In this document: one piece after another, positions 35,283 to 47,700 of the stretch
Layout: the number at the start of each line of letters is the position of its first letter
Numbering within the stretch: position 1 is the first letter of the stretch
From: Myxococcus xanthus
Lineage (GTDB): Bacteria; Myxococcota; Myxococcia; Myxococcales; Myxococcaceae
DNA length: 64,000 nt
Reading direction: 5' to 3'
Assembly (NCBI RefSeq): GCF_900106535.1
Contig: NZ_FNOH01000023.1
Span: 16,474-80,473 of the forward strand
Position numbers and translations under genes: made by a program
The notes under the pieces: model-generated
The model's database searches: none
What the model saw: the letters and a program-made list of their open reading frames with translations, nothing else
Told to the model about the DNA's origin: nothing

Positions 35283-35424
35283 GCGGCGTGGCGGAGGTGC
35301 TGCTGGGCGTGGACCTGGCCATCCTCCACGCGAGCGGGCTGGCAGCCGGGGCCTCGTCGCCCTGTTCATCGCCGTCTTTCCAGCCACGGGCCGCCCGCCC
35401 GGCTGCCCTCCGGTGCGTCCTTCC

Positions 35425-35453
35425 TTGACTCGCCGGGGGGTGCTCTTTAGGTT
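35425..35453 (+). promoter_or_regulatory. Weak candidate promoter of rpoZ
   Basis: TTGACT at 35425-35430, then 17 nt, then TAGGTT at 35448-35453. The -35 is good; the -10 matches only three positions. Transcription would start about 35 nt before the rpoZ ATG. Confidence 0.35.
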
Positions 35454-35495
35454 CAGAGGCTTCCAGTAGCCCCACCGAAATCCGAAGGACGTTCC

Positions 35496-35732
35496 ATGGC
35501 TCGCGTTACCGTCGAAGACTGCCTCCCCCTCGTCGACAACCGGTTCGCGCTGGTGCTGCTCGGCGCCAAGCGCGCGCGGCAGCTGATGGCGGGTGCCCGC
35601 CCCATCCTCGAGCAGTCCAAGAACAAGCCCCCCGTGCTGTCCCTGCGCGAGGTGGCCACCGGCCGCGTGAAGTTCGACCGTGACGTGCGCGAGGCGCTGT
35701 CCGGCAAGTACACGGGCGACGAGCCCAAGTAG
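35496..35732 (+). CDS. rpoZ: RNA polymerase omega subunit
   Basis: 78 aa, typical omega length. It starts [20 protein letters not shown], with the conserved ED-x-L and N-RF-x-LV, then GAKRARQL and a later LREVATGRV. All are landmarks of RpoZ. Omega stabilises the beta' subunit in RNA polymerase assembly. In many bacteria gmk or spoT neighbours rpoZ; here it stands alone after pgm. Confidence 0.96.
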
Positions 35733-35747
35733 TCCCCGCGGTTCCCT

Positions 35748-36227
35748 TCAGCCCCCTTCCTTCCCGGCAATGCTCACCGGGGAGGGGGCTTCGGGGAGCA
35801 GGCCCTGGGAGCGCAACCAGCGCACCGCCCGCGAGGCAACGGCCTTCTCTCCTTTGTAGCCCAGCAGTGGCACCAGTTGGACCACCGGCACCCAGCGCAC
35901 CTCGTCCACCTCGATGCGCGGTCCCGGCAGCGGCCCCAGCTCCCCCTCCTGATAGCGGAACAGGAAGAAGTGGACGCGCTTGAAGATGCGCTGTCCGCGG
36001 AACTGGTACACGTAGCGAATCTCGCCCAGCGGGGCCATGAGCGACACGGACAGCCCCGTCTCCTCACGCACCTCGCGGCTGGCCGTCTGCTCCGGCGACT
36101 CACCTGGGTCCACGTGCCCCTTGGGGAGCGCCCACAAGGTGCGGCCATGGGGACGGATGACGACCACCTCCCAGTGGCCGGCGCTCTCCCGGATGACGAC
36201 ACCTCCTGCGGACGCCTCGCGTGGCAT
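35748..36227 (-). CDS. Nudix hydrolase
   Basis: 159 aa from ATG 36227. The Nudix box reads GHVDPGESPEQTASREVREETG, with every catalytic position present (G-x5-E-x7-REVxEExG). The start REASAGGVVIRESAGHWEVVVI and the Trp-Ala-Leu-Pro-Lys-Gly approach (LWALPKGHV) are like the diadenosine polyphosphate hydrolase branch, though substrate cannot be fixed from sequence. It lies 38 nt after two unknown genes on the same strand, so the three may form an operon. Confidence 0.93.
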   Translation of the reverse strand: MPREASAGGVVIRESAGHWEVVVIRPHGRTLWALPKGHVDPGESPEQTASREVREETGLSVSLMAPLGEIRYVYQFRGQRIFKRVHFFLFRYQEGELGPLPGPRIEVDEVRWVPVVQLVPLLGYKGEKAVASRAVRWLRSQGLLPEAPSPVSIAGKEGG

Positions 36228-36265
36228 ACCCGCCCACCCTACCCGATACGGAAGGAGAAAGGTGC

Positions 36266-36907
36266 TCACCCGCCATGCGCGAAATGGCGAAGCTTGGCCT
36301 CCGCCCCCAGCCGGTAGGCGTAACGCAGGTCCGCCAGCAGCCGGTCCAACCGCCGGGCGGCGACGTGCCCCATCAGCCGCGAGCAGAAGCGGCGTGACAG
36401 CCGGTTCGCCTCCTCGTAGCGCCACCGCTCCTGGACGGAGAGCTGCTTGCGGTAGGACACCCGGTCGAAGAGACGCTGGAGCAGCTCCCGCGCCCAGGCC
36501 CCCACGCCTTCGCCCCACCGGTGCAGCAGGCACACCGCGAACTTGTCCACCTCCGCCTGCGCCTCCAGCTCCAGCAGCGACACCGTCCGGCCGTGGGCCG
36601 CCGTGTGGGCCACGTAGAGGAAGTGGCTCACGCCTTCGGCCAGCTGGCAGTAACCGGCCAGGTCGCTGTCCAGCACGTAACCCAGCGGACCGGATTCGTA
36701 GGGCTTGAGCCTGTCGAGCAGCGCCGGTGACAGGTAGAGGGCCAGCTCCAGCGCGTCGTCTGCCTCGTGCACCAGCAGCTCCTCGTCGGCGCGGCCGGTG
36801 CCTCCCAGTTGGGCGGCGGCCTCCGTGTCCACCACGAAGACCTCCGCCCTTGCCTCGCACGTGAAGCCGTAGATGGCCTCCAGGTGGTCCTGAACGCGGC
36901 CAATCAT
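36266..36907 (-). CDS. Hypothetical helical protein (213 aa)
   Basis: ATG 36907 has GGAGG 8 nt upstream; a GTG six bases earlier is in frame. No signal peptide or membrane span. The sequence is mostly helical. It has an acidic N-terminal half (EEVFVVD-type strand, then GRADEELLVHEADDALELAL) and a basic C-terminal half with RWRYEEANRLSRRFCSRLMG and LLADLRYAYRLGAEAKLRH. I do not recognise the family. It starts 12 nt after the stop of the next unknown gene (36920-37519) and shares a strand with the Nudix gene. Confidence 0.8.
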   Translation of the reverse strand: MIGRVQDHLEAIYGFTCEARAEVFVVDTEAAAQLGGTGRADEELLVHEADDALELALYLSPALLDRLKPYESGPLGYVLDSDLAGYCQLAEGVSHFLYVAHTAAHGRTVSLLELEAQAEVDKFAVCLLHRWGEGVGAWARELLQRLFDRVSYRKQLSVQERWRYEEANRLSRRFCSRLMGHVAARRLDRLLADLRYAYRLGAEAKLRHFAHGG

Positions 36908-36919
36908 CCCCACCTCCGG

Positions 36920-37519
36920 CTAGTTGGCGAGCTGTCCCTTGGGCCGCGGCATCATCCCCGCGTCGAGCAGCACGCGCTCCAGCCGGTCACTCCCGGTGCG
37001 GACCCACGCCTCATAGACCTTCAGCACGCCGCTGGGGCCGGCCCGCACCATGCCCCGCGCGGAGATCTCCTCCAGCACCTCCACCACCTTGCGGAACTTC
37101 TCGCACAGCTCCCGGTACACCTGCGCGAAGCCCGCCGCCGGTGTCAGCTCCGCCACGTGGCCATACGCCGTGCCACCCATCTGGATGTAGTAGTCCGGCC
37201 CCACCACGCCGCTCTGCAGCGCGCCGGAGAAGAAGCCCACGGTGTACAGCGACACGTCGCCCAGCCGGCGCAGCGTGCGGATGCGCTCGGCGCGCTCCTG
37301 CTGCAAGGCCTGGTGGTAGAGGATGGCCAGGGGCTCGTGGTCCTTGCGCCCGCCCTCCTCGCAGGTGAACAGCTTGTCGGTGACGGCGAACTCGGACAGC
37401 AGGTTCACCAGGTAGAACTCCGTCACTTCCGCCAGTTCTACCCGCTGCCGCCCCGTGACCTCGCCCAGAAGAGACTTGAAGAACTCCTTCAGAGACAGGG
37501 ACGCCACCAGTCCACTCAT
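36920..37519 (-). CDS. Hypothetical protein upstream of groESL (199 aa)
   Basis: ATG 37519 has GGGAGG 5 nt upstream. It begins MSGLVASLSLKEFFKSLLGE; this could be an amphipathic helix and is not a classical signal peptide. The protein is mostly helical with ELAEVTEFYLVNLLSEFAVT and GDVSLYTVGFFSGALQSGVV, and it ends GMMPRPKGQLAN. I do not recognise the family. It is the first gene of a probable three-gene minus-strand unit with the 213-aa gene and the Nudix hydrolase, divergent from groES. Confidence 0.8.
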   Translation of the reverse strand: MSGLVASLSLKEFFKSLLGEVTGRQRVELAEVTEFYLVNLLSEFAVTDKLFTCEEGGRKDHEPLAILYHQALQQERAERIRTLRRLGDVSLYTVGFFSGALQSGVVGPDYYIQMGGTAYGHVAELTPAAGFAQVYRELCEKFRKVVEVLEEISARGMVRAGPSGVLKVYEAWVRTGSDRLERVLLDAGMMPRPKGQLAN

Positions 37520-37630
37520 GGACACCTCCCGTCATTCCCCGGGCGGACGTCGCCCGGAGGAGACCTGGGAAGCGTAGCAATCAGGTGCGGGCGCGGCAAA
37601 AGCCACTCCCAGTGATTCCAAGCACTTGCG

Positions 37631-37657
37631 TTAGCACTCGGGTATCGCGAGTGCCAA
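37631..37657 (+). promoter_or_regulatory. CIRCE element 1 (HrcA operator, one arm imperfect)
   Basis: TTAGCACTC (37631-37639), nine spacer bases, then GAGTGCCAA (37649-37657). This is the CIRCE inverted repeat with one mismatch in the right arm. It lies about 300 nt before groES and 140 nt before the promoter core. It may act on an upstream promoter or as an auxiliary HrcA site. Confidence 0.85.
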
Positions 37658-37770
37658 TCCAGCGTCCCACGGCAGCCCGCCGGGCACGAGGCCACAGGTT
37701 GAGGACGTCACGGAAAAACCCCAACAATGCCGCGCAGTTGGCACGTTCGGGAGCGGTCAGCCAGCGTCGC

Positions 37771-37798
37771 TTGACGGGTCGACTTCGCTGGTTATTAT
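37771..37798 (+). promoter_or_regulatory. Promoter of groES-groEL
   Basis: TTGACG (37771-37776) and TATTAT (37793-37798) are separated by 16 nt; each matches the vegetative sigma-70 consensus at five of six positions. The start would be near 37805, placing the second CIRCE (37815-37841) immediately downstream, the classic arrangement for HrcA repression. Confidence 0.75.
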
Positions 37799-37814
37799 CC
37801 GCCGCGCCTGGGCG

Positions 37815-37841
37815 TTAGCACTCATGAGGTGCGAGTGCTAA
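37815..37841 (+). promoter_or_regulatory. CIRCE element 2 (perfect HrcA operator)
   Basis: TTAGCACTC (37815-37823), spacer of nine bases, GAGTGCTAA (37833-37841). Both arms are identical to the CIRCE consensus. The site sits just after the promoter and about 90 nt before the groES start, so HrcA binding would block initiation or early elongation; the leader RNA would also carry the hairpin. Confidence 0.95.
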
Positions 37842-37932
37842 CCCCATGGGTCGCGAGGCCCTTTTTCAACCCCCAAGCAGCTTTCGGTTGCCAACGGAAA
37901 CGGCGCCGGAAGCGACATGTAAGGAGCAGGCC

Positions 37933-38223
37933 ATGAAGATTCGTCCCCTGCAGGATCGGCTCATCGTCAAGCGCGTCGCCGAGGAGAACAAGACCAAGGG
38001 CGGCCTCTTCATCCCCGACACGGCGAAGGAGAAGCCCCTCGAGGGCAAGGTCATCGCCGTGGGCAACGGCAAGGTGCAGGAGGACGGCAAGGTCCGTCCG
38101 CTGGACATCAAGGCCGGCGACACCATCCTGTTCAGCAAGTACGCGGGCACCGAGATCAAGCTCGACGGCGAGGAGCACCTCATCCTCCGTGAAGAGGATG
38201 TGCTCGGCGTGATCGAGAAGTAA
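37933..38223 (+). CDS. groES: Co-chaperonin GroES
   Basis: 96 aa, normal length. It starts MKIRPLQDRLIVKRVAEENK, with the mobile loop KTKGGLFIPDTAKEKP, then GKVIAVGNG and the end REEDVLGVIEK, all diagnostic. ATG 37933 is preceded by AAGGAG. It caps the GroEL ring and is transcribed under HrcA/CIRCE control with groEL, which starts 38 nt later. Confidence 0.99.
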   Translation: MKIRPLQDRLIVKRVAEENKTKGGLFIPDTAKEKPLEGKVIAVGNGKVQEDGKVRPLDIKAGDTILFSKYAGTEIKLDGEEHLILREEDVLGVIEK

Positions 38224-38261
38224 TCCGGCTTCCCCCACTCTTCCTTCAAGGAACCATCCAA

Positions 38262-39911
<1,650 letters not shown>

Positions 39912-39920
39912 TCCGCCCCT

Positions 39921-39997
39921 CACCCCGGCATCCGTCCGGGGTGACGTCCTGAACGCGGCCTCCGGCCCCTCATGGGGACCCGGGGGCCGTCGTCTTT
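39921..39997 (+). terminator. Hairpins after groEL
   Basis: Two GC-rich inverted repeats follow the groEL stop. CACCCCGG/CCGGGGTG (39921-39943) has no T-run. CGGCCCC/GGGGCCG (39963-39989) is followed by TCGTCTTTG. The second is the more terminator-like. They separate groEL from the glutaredoxin gene. Confidence 0.5.
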
Positions 39998-40061
39998 GTG
40001 GGCTGGGTGGCGGCACGCCCTCCTGGCCCTTACTTTGGTGAATACGAAGGAGGAGACACCC

Positions 40062-40319
40062 GTGAAGCCCGTGAAGATTTTTACGACCACCTACTGTGGC
40101 TTCTGCGTCCGCGCCAAGGACCTGCTCAAGCGCAAGGGCGTGGACTTCGAAGAGGTGGATGTCACCGGAGACGACGACCTGCGCGCGAAGCTCGTGGAGA
40201 TGAGCGGTGGCCAGCGCACCGTGCCGCAAATCTTCATTGGCGACACGCACGTCGGCGGCTACTCCGACCTGTCCCGGCTGGACACCGAGGGCCGCCTGGA
40301 GCCGATGCTCCAGGCCTGA
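40062..40319 (+). CDS. grxC: Glutaredoxin (GrxC-type)
   Basis: 85 aa from GTG 40062 behind GAAGGAGGAG. It has thioredoxin fold with active site TYCGFC at residues 9-14 (the usual motif is CPYC), then VDFEEVDVTGDDD, the cis-Pro TVPQIFIG and the GGYSDL glutathione-binding turn. It is a dithiol reductase acting with glutathione. The Pro to Gly change in the active site may shift redox potential. The gene stands alone after groEL. Confidence 0.92.
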   Translation: MKPVKIFTTTYCGFCVRAKDLLKRKGVDFEEVDVTGDDDLRAKLVEMSGGQRTVPQIFIGDTHVGGYSDLSRLDTEGRLEPMLQA

Positions 40320-40416
40320 GCACGCCAGGCAGCCGGCCAGCCGCCCCCGCCAAGGCTCCCGGCTCGCCGTGCATAGCTTTCTCTCCGTGGCACTTCACTC
40401 ATCCACGGGAGGCGGC

Positions 40417-40821
40417 ATGGCAGGCGAAGAGCGGCAGACGGGGACCCGGGACGAGCAGTACAACCTCATCAGCGTCCTGTACCACCTGCTCAAGGGGGCC
40501 TCGACCAGTGAGGCGTACATCCGGGATGCCGAGGAAATCGGCGACCCCGAGCTCGCCCAGTTCTTCCGCGATTGGCAGGAGGAGCAGCGAAACCTCGCCG
40601 AGCGGGCCAAGAATCTGCTCGGCGCCCGCATGGCGGGCGTGTCCAGGGCGGGCACCGGCCGCAAACGCTCGGCCCAAGAGGGCAGGCGCGGCGCGGGCTC
40701 GGTGGAGAAGCAACCCACCAACGCGAGCGTCGCATCGGGCGGCAATGACACGACACGAGACGCCGTGGACGAGGAGCTGCTGGAGACCTTTCCCGCAAGC
40801 GACCCGCCGGGCCGCTACTGA
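40417..40821 (+). CDS. Hypothetical helical protein with ETFPASDPP tail (134 aa)
   Basis: ATG 40417 follows GGGAGG. The first 70 residues suggest a helical bundle (EQYNLISVLYHLLKGASTSE and DPELAQFFRDWQEEQRNLAE), possibly ferritin-like without clear metal ligands. The C-terminus ends EELLETFPASDPPGRY, a motif (E-T-FPASDPP) that I recall at the ends of several unrelated small bacterial proteins. The middle is basic and low complexity. Function unknown. Confidence 0.8.
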   Translation: MAGEERQTGTRDEQYNLISVLYHLLKGASTSEAYIRDAEEIGDPELAQFFRDWQEEQRNLAERAKNLLGARMAGVSRAGTGRKRSAQEGRRGAGSVEKQPTNASVASGGNDTTRDAVDEELLETFPASDPPGRY

Positions 40822-40908
40822 GGCCCCATCCGGCTTCCTGCGTCCTTCCGCGAGGGAGTGACGCAGGATTCTGGATTCTGGCCGAACGTTCGTCTTGTAT
40901 GGGGGGTC

Positions 40909-41955
40909 GTGAAGCACACCGCCCCGTTCCACTGCCCGCGCCTGATGCTGCTCATGGTGGCCATCCTGGCCGCGGCCTGCCGGAGCACGCCCTTCCAGGT
41001 GCGGGGCGCCGTGCCCGAATCGCTGGGCGCGTCCGCGGTGGTCGTCCAGCCCTTCGGCTTCCAGTGGGCGGAGCCCGACTGGCGCTCCGTGGAGCTGTCT
41101 CAGCGGCTGGTGAACGTGGCCCTGGCGCAGACGGGTGACGCGGCCCTCTTCTTCGGCCCCACCGAGCTGCAGGTGGCGCGGCCCGGCGAGGACGGCGGTA
41201 ACGGGCTGACGCGCGCCGTGGTCGCGACATTGGCCTCCTACGGCGTCCGGCCTGACGGATTGATGGTCCTCCGCCCCTCGGCGGAGAAACGCATCCAGTC
41301 CGGTGAACGTGAACTGATTGACACCGAGGGCTACACGGTGGGCCAGAGCGCCACCGAGGTGGTGATGTACGTGGGCCGTGTCGAGGTCCTCCACCCCGCC
41401 ACGCACGAGGTGGTGCTGGAGGTCTTCGGGGAGGCCACCGTGAATCCCTACGCAGACATCCTCGATGAGGGCGCGGATCCGGCTCCGGAGCTGACGAGCC
41501 TCATGGAGGCGCTCACGCGCGAAGCCCTCCGCGGCCTGTCGAGCCACCTGAAGCCACCCCGCGCGCCATCCCCCGCGCTGGCCACCTCCCTGGCGTGGGC
41601 GCCGTGGGACGTGCTCGACATGGCGGCGTGGATGCCCAAGGACATGACCGACCTGGAAGCGCCGCTGCGCACAGAAGCCGGGCAGGACCCGCGAAGCCTG
41701 CGCATGCAGCGCCTGCGCTTCGCCAACCCGCACGCGGACGCCGCGCTGCTGGAAACACTGGCGCGGCGCCCCGGCGGCCTCTATGTGCGCGCCGCACCCG
41801 AGGGCGCGAAGCTCTCCGCGGGGGACCTGGTGCTCACGCTCGACGGCCGCCCCGCACTTCCCCAGACACTTGCCCGCGCACGGCTGGCGCTCGTGCCAGT
41901 CGAAGCGCGCGTTCAACAACCCTCAGGCAGGATTGTTCCACTCGTACTGCCTTGA
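40909..41955 (+). CDS. Hypothetical lipoprotein (348 aa)
   Basis: GTG 40909 is chosen. The frame opens at 40858, but the hydrophobic signal ends in lipobox LAAAC about 22 residues after GTG, a normal spacing. A GGGGGG run precedes the start. The mature domain is alpha/beta with QPFGFQWAEPDWRSVELSQR, EKRIQSGERELIDTEGYTVG and TEVVMYVGRVEVLHPATHEV. A C-terminal SAGDLVLTLDGRPALPQ turn resembles a PDZ-type edge, although not enough to call. I do not recognise the family. It precedes the FHA regulator by 71 nt on the same strand. Confidence 0.8.
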   Translation: MKHTAPFHCPRLMLLMVAILAAACRSTPFQVRGAVPESLGASAVVVQPFGFQWAEPDWRSVELSQRLVNVALAQTGDAALFFGPTELQVARPGEDGGNGLTRAVVATLASYGVRPDGLMVLRPSAEKRIQSGERELIDTEGYTVGQSATEVVMYVGRVEVLHPATHEVVLEVFGEATVNPYADILDEGADPAPELTSLMEALTREALRGLSSHLKPPRAPSPALATSLAWAPWDVLDMAAWMPKDMTDLEAPLRTEAGQDPRSLRMQRLRFANPHADAALLETLARRPGGLYVRAAPEGAKLSAGDLVLTLDGRPALPQTLARARLALVPVEARVQQPSGRIVPLVLP

Positions 41956-42026
41956 GTTTTCCCGATGTGAAGAGGCTCGCGTCGGGCTTGCCCGCCCATG
42001 CGACTCGCACCTAAAGAGGACCCGAT

Positions 42027-43406
<1,380 letters not shown>

Positions 43407-43447
43407 AGAAGTCCGCAAGCAGGTCCACCTCTAGGGAGAACAACCGC

Positions 43448-44641
43448 ATGTTGCGTCGTGTTGCCGTAGCCTCCGTCGTCTTCACTGCCGCTTGCGCCGG
43501 CCAGCAGAAGCCCGCAGCCCAGGCCGGACAGCCCACGTCGACCGAGGAGCGTGTCCGCATCACCAACCAGCCCCCGTTCGACCTGGTGAATTGCTTCCCG
43601 CGCGAGCTCCAGCTCCCGGAGCAGGCGAGCCAGGGCGTCGTGCTGGGCGCGCTGCTCACCACGCGTCCCCAGGTGATGGAGTGCCTGGTGGACCCGAAGC
43701 ACCGGGGCGCGGAGAAGAGCACCACGGTGGAGGTCAAGACGACCGTTACGGACCAGGGCGCTTCGCACGCCGTCACCGGGACGAACCTCACCCCGGAAGG
43801 CCAGGCCTGCATCCAGAAGGTGGTGGACACCCAGGTGAAGCTGTCCGCGCTGCCCAAGGGCGCGCAGCCGGTGGAGGCGGCCATCCCCTTCGAGCACACC
43901 ACCAGCGGCCTCAACTCCGTCACCTTCAACATCAACGAGGGCTCGGACTTCACCGGCGCGGTGCGCCTGGCGCAGCCGACCTGGTGTGAGTGCTACGCCA
44001 ACTTCAAGGAGCAGGTCCCGCCGCCGCTGACGGCGAAGATCAAGCTGCTGAAGACGCAGCCCACCCCGGCCGAGGTCACCTTCGCGCCCTCCGGCAACAC
44101 CGAGGCGGACCAGCTGGCCGCCTGCCTCCAGCCGAAGATTGCCGCGCTGCCGGCAAAGCTGACCTCCGACGAGCTGGGCTTCTCCTACCGCTTCGTCCAC
44201 TTCGACTCGTCCGCGCCGGACGCCGCGTCGGCCGCCCTGCCGCCCGAGCTGCGCTTCCTCCAACTGGACCTCAACCGCACCCAGCGCGCGGCGGACTCGG
44301 CCATCGCCGATGGCGCCCGCACCCCGGCGGCCCTGGCCTACGCCGAGGTCGTGGACCGCTACCAGAAGACCAAGAACTGGCGCCTGTTCGACGAGATGGC
44401 CAGCAAGTGCGACGCGCTGGTGAAGGCGGACGCGGACGTCATCGAGTCCATCAAGGCCCGCCAGGCCACGGACCAGGCCGCGCTGGCGCTGGCCACGGAG
44501 ATGGCGGCGAAGGACGCGGAGAACTGGGGTGACGTCGTCACCGCCACCCAGAAGAACGTCGACGAGTCCGTGAAGGAACTGGCCGACGCGGAGAAGATGG
44601 CCGCGCAGGACAAGGCCGCCTGCCCGAAGAAGAAGTTCTAG
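43448..44641 (+). CDS. Hypothetical lipoprotein (397 aa)
   Basis: ATG 43448. The signal MLRRVAVASVVFTAAC ends at lipobox Cys16. Two similar beta domains seem to follow, each with a pair of Cys (LTTRPQVMECLVDPKHRGAE and TPEGQACIQKV; then CECYANFKE and QLAACLQPKI). A helical C-terminal third (RQATDQAALALATEMAAKD and later) ends KKKF. It lies 41 nt after the FHA regulator on the same strand and may be a co-transcribed partner. Family not recognised. Confidence 0.82.
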   Translation: MLRRVAVASVVFTAACAGQQKPAAQAGQPTSTEERVRITNQPPFDLVNCFPRELQLPEQASQGVVLGALLTTRPQVMECLVDPKHRGAEKSTTVEVKTTVTDQGASHAVTGTNLTPEGQACIQKVVDTQVKLSALPKGAQPVEAAIPFEHTTSGLNSVTFNINEGSDFTGAVRLAQPTWCECYANFKEQVPPPLTAKIKLLKTQPTPAEVTFAPSGNTEADQLAACLQPKIAALPAKLTSDELGFSYRFVHFDSSAPDAASAALPPELRFLQLDLNRTQRAADSAIADGARTPAALAYAEVVDRYQKTKNWRLFDEMASKCDALVKADADVIESIKARQATDQAALALATEMAAKDAENWGDVVTATQKNVDESVKELADAEKMAAQDKAACPKKKF

Positions 44642-44663
44642 GAGTCCCCGCCCCACGGCGGAA

Positions 44664-44713
44664 AACACGAAGGCGCGGGAGCCCGGAAGCCGGGGCCCGC
44701 GCCTTCTGTGTTT
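44664..44713 (+). terminator. Strong intrinsic terminator between convergent genes
   Basis: The left arm AACACGAAGGCGCGGG (44664-44679) pairs with the right arm CCCGCGCCTTCTGTGTTT (44696-44713) with one mismatch. An A-rich start and T-rich end make it usable in both directions. It lies between the 397-aa lipoprotein gene and the 3' end of smc. Confidence 0.85.
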
Positions 44714-44779
44714 CTGAGGGAGAAACCGTCGCCGCGGGGCGGACACCGGAGGCCCGGTGCCCTGCCCGCCCGGACGGGC

Positions 44780-47700
44780 CTACGCCGCCGTCACCTTGTC
44801 GTCGTTGGCCGCGCCCGCCTCGCGCATGCGCACGCTGACGAGCTTGGAGATGCCCGGCTCCTCCATGGTGACGCCATAGAGGGTGTTGGAAACCTCCATG
44901 GTCCGCTTGTTGTGGGTGATGAGGATGAACTGCGACTGCTTGCTCATCTCCTTCACCATGTCGTTGTAGCGGCCCACGTTGCCCTCATCCAACGGCGCGT
45001 CGACCTCGTCGAGGAGGCAGAAGGGCGTCGGCTTGATGAGGAAGATGCCGAAGATGAGGCCCACGGCGGTGAGGGCCTTCTCGCCACCCGACAGGAGGTT
45101 GACGCTCTGCAGCTTCTTGCCGGGCGGCTGGGCGACGATTTCCACGCCCGGCTCCCCGCCCGGCCCCTCGTTGGTGAGGATGAGGCTGGCCCGGCCACCG
45201 CCGAACAGGCGGGGGAAGATGGCCTGGAACTTCTCGTTCACCACGTCGAAGGTCTGCTTGAAGCGCTCGCGGCTGGTGGCGTCGATGCGCTGGATGGCCT
45301 CCTTCAACTGCTCGATGGAGGACTGCAGGTCCTTCTTCTGCGCGGTGAGGAAATCGTAGCGCTTGGACAGCTCCGCGTGCTCGTCGATGGCGGTGAGGTT
45401 GATCTCCCCCATCTTCTCCACCTGCGCGCGCAGGTCCTTCAGCTCCGCCTCCGTCTCCGGGGCCAGCGCGGCCAGCATGTGGTACTTGTGCAGTTCGTTC
45501 GCCAGCTCCACCTGGTGCCGCTCGCGGATGCCCGCCGCCAGGTGCTCCAGCTCCAGGGCGATTTCGCGCTCCCGCAGCGAGATTTGCGACAGGCCCTGCA
45601 TCAGCTCGTCCACGCGGCCGCGCAGCTCGCGGAACGTCGCGTCCTGCTCACGCACCTCCGCGGAGGCCGTGGTGTGCGCCGCGCGGCGCGCCTCCAGCCC
45701 TTCCGCGGCGAGCCGGTGCTCCTCGGCGCGCTGGGACAGGCCGCCCTCGGTGTCCGTCGTGCGCCGCGCCAGCTCCTCGACGCGCGCCCCACCCTCCACC
45801 ACCGTGGCCTGGAGCCGGGTGATGCGCGTCTCCATGTCCTGACGCTGGGAGACGAGGCTGTCCAGCTCCTTGCGGGCCGACTCGCCACGCTCGCTGCCAG
45901 CGGCCACCTTGATGCGCAGGCCCGTCAGCTCGCCGTTGGCCGTCTCTGCGCGCAGGCGCAGCGACTCCTGTTCGGACACGAGCTGCTTCACCCGCTCCTC
46001 GCGGCCCTCGCGGTCCGCCTGGCCGTGCGCCACCTCGCCGCGGCTCGCCTCCTCCTCGTGCTCCAGGGCCTGGTGGCTCTGGGTGAGCTGCCCCTCCTCC
46101 ACTTCCAGGGCCCGCACCCGCTCGCGCACGCGGGCCAGGTCCTCGCCCGCCTTGTGCAGGTCCTTCTCCTGGCTGGCGAGGTTCAGCTCCTCGGCGTGCT
46201 GATTCTTCGCCAGCCCCTTGAGGACGCCCTCCGCGTGCCCCATCTGCTTCTGGAGCGTGTAGTGCCGGGTGAGAATCTCGTTGTAGCGCTCCTCCACGCG
46301 GGCCACCTCGGTGGCCAGCTCGGCGATTTCGCGCTTCTTCTGGAGCGCGCCCACCGCCGCGCCCTCGCTCTCACCGCCGACGATGGTGCCGTCCGGGCGG
46401 AACACCTCGCCCTCCACCGTCACCAGCGTGCACGCCGGGCCGCCCGACTCGGTCCACGCGCGCGCCGTGGCTACGTCCTGGACGATGACGACATCCCCCA
46501 GCAGCAGTTGGACGAGCGGCGTCAGCGCCTCCTCACACGTCACCTCACGCAGGGCATGCGCGAGCACGCCGGGCTGGCTGAAGTCCGGCTCCAGCGGGGC
46601 CGGCAGCGTGTCCAGCGCGGGCACCGGGAGGAAGCTGCCCCGGCCCTCGGCGTGGCCCTTGAGGTAGTCCACCAGCTCCACGCCCTTGTCGCGGCTCTCG
46701 ACGATGACGTGCTGGAGCCGCTCTCCCAGGGCGGCCTCCACCGCGCGCTCGTAGCGCGGGGTGACGTTGATGACGTCCGCCACCAGGCCGAAGATGCCCT
46801 GCTCACGGGCCTGCACACCGGCGCGCGTCATCACGGCGCGCACGCCGCGGTCGAAGCCGTCGTAGTTCTTCTGGATGTCTTCCAGCGTGGAGAGGCGGCT
46901 GCGCTTGTCGCTCAGCTCCTCCCGCAGCGCGATGACCTCGATTTCGTTCTCCGTGAAGGCCGCGCGGGTGCGGGTGAGCGCGTCCTCCTCCTGGCCCTTG
47001 CGCTCGGCCAGCTCCGCGGCGAGGTGCCGGGTGTCCTCCACCCGCTTCGCCACGTCGCCCCGGACGTTCTCCAGCGTCTGCTCCTGGGCGCGCAGGGTTT
47101 CCAGCTCGCCCTGGAGCTTCGCGCGGCGGGCACCCAAATCCCCCCGCTGGCGAGCGAGGTTGACCAGGTTGCTCTCGTGGTTGGCCAGGCGCGTGGCCAC
47201 GGCCACCAGGCCGGCGCGCTCCTGCTCCAGGCGCAGCGCCACCTCCGTCTGGAGCTGGGACACGCGGCGCAGTTCCTCCTGCGCCACCTGCATCGCGACC
47301 TCGTCCTCCTTCCACGAGCCGGCGATGCCCGACAGCTCCGCCTCGCGGGCGGCCATGGCCTCGGACATCTCCGCCTTGCGCGCCAGGAGCCCGTCCAGCT
47401 CCACCTGGGCGGCGGCCACGCGGGCCCGCGTCTCCTCCAGGTCGCGCTTGCCGTAGGTCATCTCCTGCGTGTCGCGCTGCAGGGAGCTCTCCAGCGTGTG
47501 CACCTCCGCGGCCAGCGCCTGGAGCGCGGCGGTTTCCGCCTCCAACTCCGTGCGGCGCCGGGTGATGGTCTCCTCCAGCTCCTTCACCCGGTCCAGGCTC
47601 TCCCGCTCCTCGGAGCCCAGGTTCTCCAGCCGCGACTGGAGCATCTTCTTCTCCGCCATCAGCTCCAACTGGCGGTGCGTGGCCGCGTGCAGGTCGATGT

